Assembly (NCBI RefSeq): GCF_010111755.1
Contig: NC_088961.1
Coordinates: forward strand, 558,001 to 622,000
Length of the DNA stretch: 64,000 nt
From: Nakaseomyces glabratus
Taxonomy: Eukaryota > Ascomycota > Saccharomycetes > Saccharomycetales > Saccharomycetaceae
Direction of reading: 5' to 3'
Shown here: positions 52,426 to 61,100 of the stretch, in pieces
Position numbering within the stretch: position 1 is the stretch's first letter
Layout of the letters: the number at the start of each line of letters is the position of its first letter
Program-made: the position numbers and the translations under genes
Notes under the pieces: model-generated
The model's input: the letters and a program-made list of their open reading frames with translations, nothing else
What the model was told of the DNA's origin: nothing
Databases searched by the model: none

Positions 52426-53542
52426 CAATACTCAATTGGTTATACAAAACTACATTTTATCAAAGGCATTTCGACTGTGGAAAGTTCGCCATTATCATTA
52501 GTGGTGTCCATTTTGCATATTGTATGCAGTTTGTTCTAATGATTTGATAATAGTATATTGGACTGACAGTAAATTTTGGGAACAACTAGAGGAAGGGACC
52601 TTCAAACGATCGAGAAAATTTGTAAAGATCGACTCCGAGTCTGGACTTTCTTCATTTGCCCAGCACGCCGCCTCTATTTGCCAAACCGAGAAGACACTCG
52701 GACAGCGATTGAGCGATGACGTACGGACATTATACTGCTACCTCTAAGTTAAAGTACTACAAACGTGGGGGGGAGAGCCAGTGAGAGGTAGTAAAGGGAA
52801 GCCGAACTACGGGAAACTCAGCAGCACATCTCTCAACAGCCAGAAAATGTTGGAAGTGCGTTGCTCTCTGTGAGATCTCAACAACAGAGTTCCACGAACC
52901 TCTACAATGATAATGTGCTAGCACGTCCTGGCTCGTTGAAGTAAAAAGGCAAGAAGAGTGTACGGCCGGTTCTGTATGATTTACTGTTTCTTTTTTTCCT
53001 CTATATTTCAAAAAGCCGATACAGAGATTCTTGGATTCTTTTCGATTTATCTCCTAAATCCTTGGTTATCGTGTGCTTACAACTGCAAGGTCGTCAAAGA
53101 AGGTTTATGAGCAAGGGTACAGTAGTTTTAATCGGTCTTAAGATACTTGAGAAAAGCGTTATCTGTAAACTATTTCTTGAGATCAGGCTTGCCTTCCAAC
53201 CCTATTAACTCTATACTTCAGCAAAACTCCCTAACTGGGTGTTTTCGGTAGCTTTCTACCAGTAGGTGAGCCTGTTTCTCTCAAACTTAAGTAATTCGAG
53301 ATTTCGGCTGGCCCATAGTGAATTTGTACGGGATATTTGTATACGTACCATGCATGTGAAACCTCAAACGTAAAGGGTTACATAGTGTCATCTTTTTAGT
53401 CGTCTATCAATCCATGCCCTTATTAATGATAGCCTTCATCTGATCTATAATATTACTGCTATATATTAGAGAGATATTTATCTTATTATACAATTATTAC
53501 ACGTTGATTTTTCCTTTTCTCCTCAACGTCAGTTGTTTTCAA

Positions 53543-54100
53543 TTAGTTCTCGAAGATGAATTGCTTCAATTCGTTGTAAGCCTTGTCAAGGTCATCATTG
53601 ACAATGATTTTGTCGTGAGCACCGCTGTTAGCGTATTCCATCTCTGCATCAGCAGCGGCCAGTCTCTTTTGTAAGGATTCGTCTGTCTCGGTACCTCTGC
53701 CTTGCAACCTAGCCTTTAGGTCGTCCATGGATGGTGGGGCAACGAACAAAAATCTAGCGTTAAGGTCCTTGGTCTTGACAGCTTTGACACCTTGCATATC
53801 GATATCTAGGATACAGGTCTTGCCAGAACTGATGACAGCCTTAACGGAGTCCACGGTAGTACCATAGTAGTTACCAGAGAATTGGGCCCATTCGATGAAC
53901 TTCTCGCCGTCGATCATTGATTTGAACTCATCAACAGTGACAAAGTTGTAGTCCTTGCCATGTACCTCACCTGGTCTTGGAGAACGTGTTGTAGACGAGA
54001 CACTGAAACCGAAAGTGTCTGGGAATTCAGCAAATAGCTTCTTTAATAGAGTGGACTTACCAGTACCACTTGGACCAGAGATGACAATTGGACGAGACAT
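53543..54100 (-). CDS. GUK1: Guanylate kinase
   Basis: A 185-residue enzyme (S. cerevisiae 187). P-loop [10 protein letters not shown] spans about 8-17. The GMP-binding segment includes [16 protein letters not shown] and [26 protein letters not shown] carries the catalytic-site Asp, and [10 protein letters not shown] is the lid. It converts GMP and ATP to GDP and ADP and is needed for GTP supply, including GDP-mannose and glycosylation. Position next to the TSA gene and TOM1 matches S. cerevisiae chrIV, minus NHX1. Confidence 0.97.
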   Translation of the reverse strand: MSRPIVISGPSGTGKSTLLKKLFAEFPDTFGFSVSSTTRSPRPGEVHGKDYNFVTVDEFKSMIDGEKFIEWAQFSGNYYGTTVDSVKAVISSGKTCILDIDMQGVKAVKTKDLNARFLFVAPPSMDDLKARLQGRGTETDESLQKRLAAADAEMEYANSGAHDKIIVNDDLDKAYNELKQFIFEN

Positions 54101-55160
54101 ATTTCTGTATTAGTTTTGACAAATGAATTTGTACTTACACGACAGCTAAGCTTGGTTACAAGATAATTTATTTAAGATTTAATAAGGAACGCGTAATATA
54201 TCAGTTATACAATTCACATCTCAGTTTGTTTTCATTTTCACTGAATTTTTGTCAATTTTCCAGCTTTTTTTTTTCAGTGAGATCAAGAAAAGTCATATCT
54301 ACTGTGATTTCTGTGGATTTACAAAACTGTACTATCAAACGCTTATAATTTATGATGTAGAGGGATAACGTTTTGACCAAGAACAACAGACAGTGAATAA
54401 TATAGTTACCTGTATATATTTACCTTTTCCCCGACTAGTATACAAGTTGCCCTCCGACTAGACTGTATAGTCCCCCCCCCCCCACATAGTACTCAAGCCG
54501 GACACCTGGACACCTTATACATACTCAAGCACTATTAGTGTAGTTTGTATCATATTCTACGTCTTGGCATCGTAAAAACTTCAATTGGGTTTCCACAGGT
54601 GGCTAACTGAGGATAATTTTAATAAGTACCTTTGCTCATCGCAAATGCTAAATGTTGATTTGAAGATAAGAGTAACAGATAGGACTCGCAATCAAGCATC
54701 TTTTATATAGTAAGACGATTAGCGATTGACTCTTTGAATTGAAAAAACTTGAAAAGGAATCGCCACTTATTATTATAAGGAGTTTTTTAATCATCAATTG
54801 GAAGACTAATCTGTACCTGTAAGAGTGGAAATAACAAGAACTTAAATCACTATTGGTTTTCCTAGCGATTACTGGTGAATAACAAGAAGGAGAAATTACT
54901 ATTCTTTCATTGAATTGCAAATTGAAAGTCCAATTCTCTACAAACTTAACATTTTATTTTGGTATTAAGCTTATAAAGTAATCAAAGCTTGCAGCTCAAG
55001 ACATAGGGAGGTTTGTGAAGAGATATAATACTGACTTTTAGACTATAGGATTATTTTATTTCCATACTGGCACCAAAGTTCATAGAAACAGACAATATTG
55101 CCACTGTGACGACAAACTTCACATAATACAGAAAAAAAAAGGAATAAACGGTAAATTAGC
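54101..55160. other. Divergent GUK1-TOM1 promoter region
   Basis: About 1.06 kb, where S. cerevisiae has NHX1. It contains a 12-C run (54472-54483) and a PAC-type GCTCATCGC (54634-54642), about 525-530 bases from either gene. No remnant of NHX1 was recognised by eye. Confidence 0.45.
54472..54483. repeat. C homopolymer, 12 C
   Basis: Twelve consecutive C in AT-rich surroundings. Confidence 0.9.
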
Positions 55161-58100
55161 ATGGTCAAGTTAACTAGATTTGAAAAACTGCAAAAGGAAA
55201 AGAACGCTGAGTATTTTAAACCATTCTTAGATGATCTAGAACAAAGTTCGCAAGATGAATTTGTTAAGAAGCTTAGAGACTTTGATTTTAATGATAGGCC
55301 CAGAAATGATTTATTTGTCTGGATACCTGTATTGAATAGAATTGATGATATTCTTTCTAAGTTTGTTGAGAAGTATCATTATAGTTACACAAAGGCTCCT
55401 GAACCATTAAAATTGATGAACGATGAAGATTTGAATGTTACTGTTGAGTTAACTGAGTTTTCTACAAAATTATTGTGCAACACTGAAAACCGGTACATCT
55501 ATTCTTCAATGGATGTAATGAGTAACTTACTTAACTGTCCAAATTTTGAAGTAAAATTAGGTGCTATAAGAGTACTTGCTACTATGGGAGAGAGATACGT
55601 CATTGCTCGAGAACGGATTGATGCTACAAAAAACGTATTGGGTACTCATCCATTGAAAAATAAGGCATTAAAACTAGCATTAGCAATTCCATCATCTGCA
55701 ATGGATGAGAATGGAGAACATTTTGCATTGACAGATTTATATTTCGAAAAGAAAAAATACCCGTCGAAGTGGAGCAAACTAAGATATACATACTATGCGT
55801 CTCCTAAGACTAATTCAGCATCATCTAATGTTAAATCAGTTGATTGTAGTGATTCAAACTCTCACTCCTCGGCTCAGCAAGGGGTATCTATGCTAAAATT
55901 TTCGATGAATAGTGAAGAACTTTCCAAGCTAACTATTCAAGAGATTTTGGATAAAGGTATGAAGGTTATTCCAGCAGAGGAATGGTTTGATTTCTCACTA
56001 AAGGCAATAGCAGCAAAAGCATTTAGTGATGACTCCGAAGATAATCTGCATCTAAGAGAGACAATAATAAGAACAAAAATGAATGCTATAGCCCTTGTGA
56101 ACACGGTTTACCTCCCTCCACAAGTAAGTTCAAAATTCTTTGAAGTTGATCCTTATGCTTTTAATAGTCTGACAGATTTTATTTCCCTTTCAGAAGTAAA
56201 AATATCTAAAAACCTTCGATTAGATGCGTTATTCGCATTGGAATGTATATCTCTAAAACATGTTTGGTGTTCTGATATCATGAGAAACCTTGGGGGTAAC
56301 ATGTCTCATGGTCTTCTTTTCCAGATTCTACGATACTTGAGTAAAATTTTAAGAGAAAAGTCATCAGAAGTCGATGAAATTTATAATGTACGGTTTTTTT
56401 ACTTGATCTCTAATTTGGCTGATGTCAAAGTTTTACATGAAGCTTTATTAGCAGCAGGCCTAATACCGGCATTATTGGATATTGTTTCAATTAAGAACTT
56501 GGACTATAGACGTACACTCGCATCCGCCACACATTTATTAGAGGTTTTCATTAATGACAGTGATTCCACTAACGAGTTCATAAACAATGATGGGTTCACG
56601 ACGTTGATCAAATCTATAGATGAAGAAATCAATTATGCGATAGAGAATAAAGGGCAATTTAATCCACCGGAGTTTATAAAGGTTTACTATGCCATTTCAT
56701 TTCGTCAACTATCGTACATCAGAAGTCATTTGAAACTTGTAATAAAATTACTAAAGACTGACTCTGGCGATAGAATAAGGAATCTGATTGACTCTCCAAT
56801 TTTAGGCTCTTTAAAAAAGATCATGACTAATAGGGAATTGTTCGGATATACGTTAATTACATATACTCTGGACATCATACAAAGAGTTATCAATAGTGAA
56901 CCTACAATTTATCCTATATTGAATGAGGCAGGCCTGATCCCCTATATTATTGAAAACTTTGAAAGTTTGATGGGACCATATTCAGAATTATTAACTCTAC
57001 TACCTGATGTTATTTCTGCCATCTGTCTGAATACAGAAGGTCTCCAGAAAGTCAAAGACAATGGCCTGATTAAATCTTTGTTCAAGACTGTCACCAATTT
57101 GGATTATGCGATTGTACTCTCATGGAAGGAAGAATCTGTCGATTTTGGTACGTCAATGGATGAACTAGCAAGACATTACCCTGATCTTCAGGACGAGATC
57201 TGTAATGCATTTTCAGATATGGTAAAGACGTTACCTGACATAGTAAAATTTAATCAACCCTTTTTGTATCAATCAAATACTGGAGAGGATATAATATACA
57301 GATCAAAAACGGATAAGGTTGTAAGAGATGAAGAGGGTTCCCAAGAGCTTGCATTTTGGGATATACAGAAGGATTCACCAATCGTCGACTGTTTCTCCAA
57401 TGTATTTTATGGAATGACGCTTGAGAATTCTGCTTTACATGATTTACCGGAAAAGTTAGACTTTAAAACTTTATTTAATGCAATTGTACTTAACAATGTC
57501 CCCTTTGATTTTAGCATGTCTCAAACTATGTTGAACTATACAGATGTGTTGCAACTATTTGACGAGCATTTCAAAGATTACGCATTTCCTGGTATACTGG
57601 AAATAATGGATGATCAATTAAAGGACCTGGAAGAATTCATTAATGTAACTGAACAATCCACAAGTATATTGCAGGATGTGGGTAGTATTGATCTGAATCA
57701 AAGAGTTGATTCTATTATCAGTAAGCTATCTAAACTATTGGCAACACAATATATTGTCACAAATGTCTACTTGAACATTACCACACTAACTCCAAATAAA
57801 TTCAAGGAAATATTGACTTTCTTTAAGAAGTTCGGCATAGGTTTGATCCACCGTTTAAGGTTGTTGTTTCAGAGATGTGCTTTGGAGGAAAGCTTTATTA
57901 GAAAGAACTTGCCTGATGAAGTTGCGAAAGAAACCATGCCAGATACCATCGGGGGGAACACTCCACCAATACAAATCCATGTATCGAAGCCTCAAAAGGA
58001 AGAAACCAAAGATAACGGGACATCTGCGAAGTTTAAGAATACTTATCAGATTAGAAGCATTCTGAATAAGCTGCAATCAACATCTTCGATTTTGTTCAGA

Positions 58101-61100
58101 TGCTTCTTAAGGCTAAAGTCCACTGATGCAAATGTAGAAAGTCGTCAAATGGAATTACAAATTTATGATACAGTTGTAGAAAATGTTCTTCATCTGTTGA
58201 CAGCCGTACCTTTGCAAGGCAATCTGCAGTATGCTCTGGTTGTATTAAATTTCAATACCTATATCTTCACGTTTCCAAAGACGAGTATAACTGCTAATGA
58301 GGTACTTCAAACAGTGCCATCGTATCTATTTTTGCAAAAGGGTGGTTATGATATTTATGAGAGACTCGTTGTGGAATTATTTGGAGAAATGTCTAAGTTT
58401 TCCAACGTTGCATCTGTTGAAGAGATTGACTATGTTAAGGATACCCAGGAGGTACTGATATTGAGTTGCATCATAAACGCTCTGACATTTTTTAATAAGC
58501 CGACAAATATGGATACTATGGAATTGGTCCCATCGATTAAGTATTATTATGATGGCTTTGAGGATAATATTAATTTGACTAAGGCATTAATGGGACCAGT
58601 GAAAATCTCAGCGGCAACTATGATAAAACAAATTGACAATAAGTTTAATTTATTCAATCCTGTTTCTAGAACAGTGCCTTATGCTGTATTTAAACAATTG
58701 CTAACTCTTCTAAAAAATCTATTCTCTCCAGGTCAGGAGACTGCTAGTGGTTTATTTGTTTTGGATTGCAAATACTTTCCCACTTCTGAAAATATCCGAG
58801 AAGCCATACGTGAAAAGGATTTACAGAACGGTAACTTAAAAGCCATAAAAGCTAAACTGGACGACAAAACCCTGACTCTAAGCGATGTGGTAAAGCTGAT
58901 ACCCGACTTCGGTTTTTATAATAGCGTGCCTAAACTAGTTACCAAGCATACCAGTGTTTCGTTGATTGGAATAAAAAATGACTCTTTCTACAAGGAACTG
59001 CCTGATAAGGTGTTTAATATTCTGCCTTATTATCCCAAACTAGTTAATGCTTTTGCAAGAACTCTTTTACAAATATTAGCTGACTGGAAGATATCCGGTG
59101 AGACATTTGCAGCAACTGTCCTAGAAAAGGTTGAAAAGACTAACATCAAAGATGAAGCCACTCTTTCATCGTTTATCCATTTATTCGGTATATTTTTGAA
59201 TGAGAAAATTGTCTACTCAAAATCTGAAGCATCCGTAATGCACTTCTTGACATACATGCGAGAAAACTTGAAACCTCAATATGTGAACGCCTCTTGGTTT
59301 TCAAAGGCTTTGTATGCATATGAAATCGTGCTGGCAAAATCAGAAATTCCTCAAATGGAGAAATTGGATGAAGATGTCAAAGCACGTTATAAACTTTGGT
59401 CTCCCTTAGTTGCCCACCGTATACCTGATGAAACAAAAAAAGCTATTTTTGACATCTTAATAAGAGTCAATGACATTTCAAGCTTTTATTCGGCATTGGC
59501 GACTTCTAGAATCTTGATATTCTACGCTAGGGATGAAGAATACGCAAAGGAGATAACACACTCTGGAATTCTATCGAGATTACTCAAAGTTATTGGGATG
59601 TTTCAGAAGTCTGAAAAAATTAACTTTCTTGAGTCGTCTTTTCTTTTGTTGATTAGAAGATGTTTTGAAACTACAAGCATAATTTCTACTCTAATTAGAA
59701 ATGAAATACACAAAAGTTTTACTACAAGACCAATTGGAAACTATAAAGAACGTGAAAGAGAGTTAAGTGGCTTGCTGGAGGAAAAACCTCATGTAGTGAT
59801 GCGAAGTCCATCTGTTTTTGTAGACATTCTATGCGAGAATGCCAGATTTTCTGAATTTGATAAATCAGATTACATTACAAACTACATTATGAGAAGAAAT
59901 TTTGATTTGGATAAGAAGACTACCTCTATAACACAAAATACAAATGAAAATGAGATTATACCATCACGAAGAACTAATATTGTACATTTACTATTGTCAC
60001 AACTTATGGCAGCATCAGAAAAAGATTGGATTTCGGAACCCGCCAATCACCCACCAGTTGATATACCTTCTAAGCCATCTAAAGTTGATCCTTCGAAGAA
60101 TCCAGTCTGCGCTTACATGATATGTTTGTTGAAGATGCTTTTGGAACTAATTGGTAGTTACAAGCAATCAAAGTTTGAATTCTTGACATATAATCGGAGA
60201 AACGTTTACTCGGAAAAACCTAAACCAAGAGTAACTGCATTGAACTTCTTCCTTTATAAGCTCATTGATCGTCCTGCTGGAACTGAAAAGAATGTGTACG
60301 CTCAAAGGCGCCGTGAGGTCATTAGTACTCTTGCCAGATCTGTGATTGTAGCTTTTATATCTGATACTCAAATCCAGATAACCCCTAAACAAGACTTGAC
60401 CAAACAAGACCCAGATATGGTATTTATTAGGAAATTTACTATAGAATCTGTTATTAAGGTCATTAAAAATTCTACCAGCAGTCCAAAAATACTTGAGAAT
60501 AACGTCAGCCGTCTAGAAAGCTGGTTCAAAATAATTGGCTCTATGGTCTATGTTCAAGCACCGTATTTGAGGTCTATTTTGGACACTAATAAGATTGAGG
60601 CTGATCAATATCAGATTTGTAAATTAATGATAGAGTTAGGAGTTCCGACTGCAATTACTGACTGTATGGCAAACCTAGACCTGAACTATCCATTTTCAAG
60701 AACCTTATTTAACGAAGCTGTTGATGCCTTGAATGCTATCAACTTTACTAGGAATAATTTCTCAGATCTATTTAAAGTTGAGTCTCATGACGATGAGGAC
60801 GATGTTGACGAAGATTCAGAAAAAGAAGAGAACAAAGATATGTTCCGTAATTCTGCCTTAGGAATGTATGATGTTGAAGATATAGAGGAAGATGATGACG
60901 ATGAAGAAGAAGAAGGTTCTCTAATTGGAGAAGAAGACGGGATCGCTTTTGTTGACAGCGAAGATGGAGGCTTTGAGGTAGTTTTTAGTGATGAAAGTGA
61001 TGAAAATAATGAGCATCCAAGCTCTGAATATGGAGAATCTGATAGTGAGAATGATGGCGAAATTCAAGTAGAAATTGCCGAAGAGAGTATTTCTGGTGAT

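Larger units (their letters stand above)
52027..53542. other. TSA1 promoter and GUK1 3' region
   Basis: About 1.5 kb. It contains a PAC-like GCTCATCGC (52276-52284), TTACTAA (52419-52425) and a 7-G run (52767-52773). A B-box-like GGTTCGAGCC near 52344 has no tRNA around it. No gene supported. Confidence 0.5.

Noticed and set aside
52520..52747. 75-codon frame downstream of the TSA1 promoter
   Set aside because: Begins with TTG and resembles nothing; no promoter logic for it.
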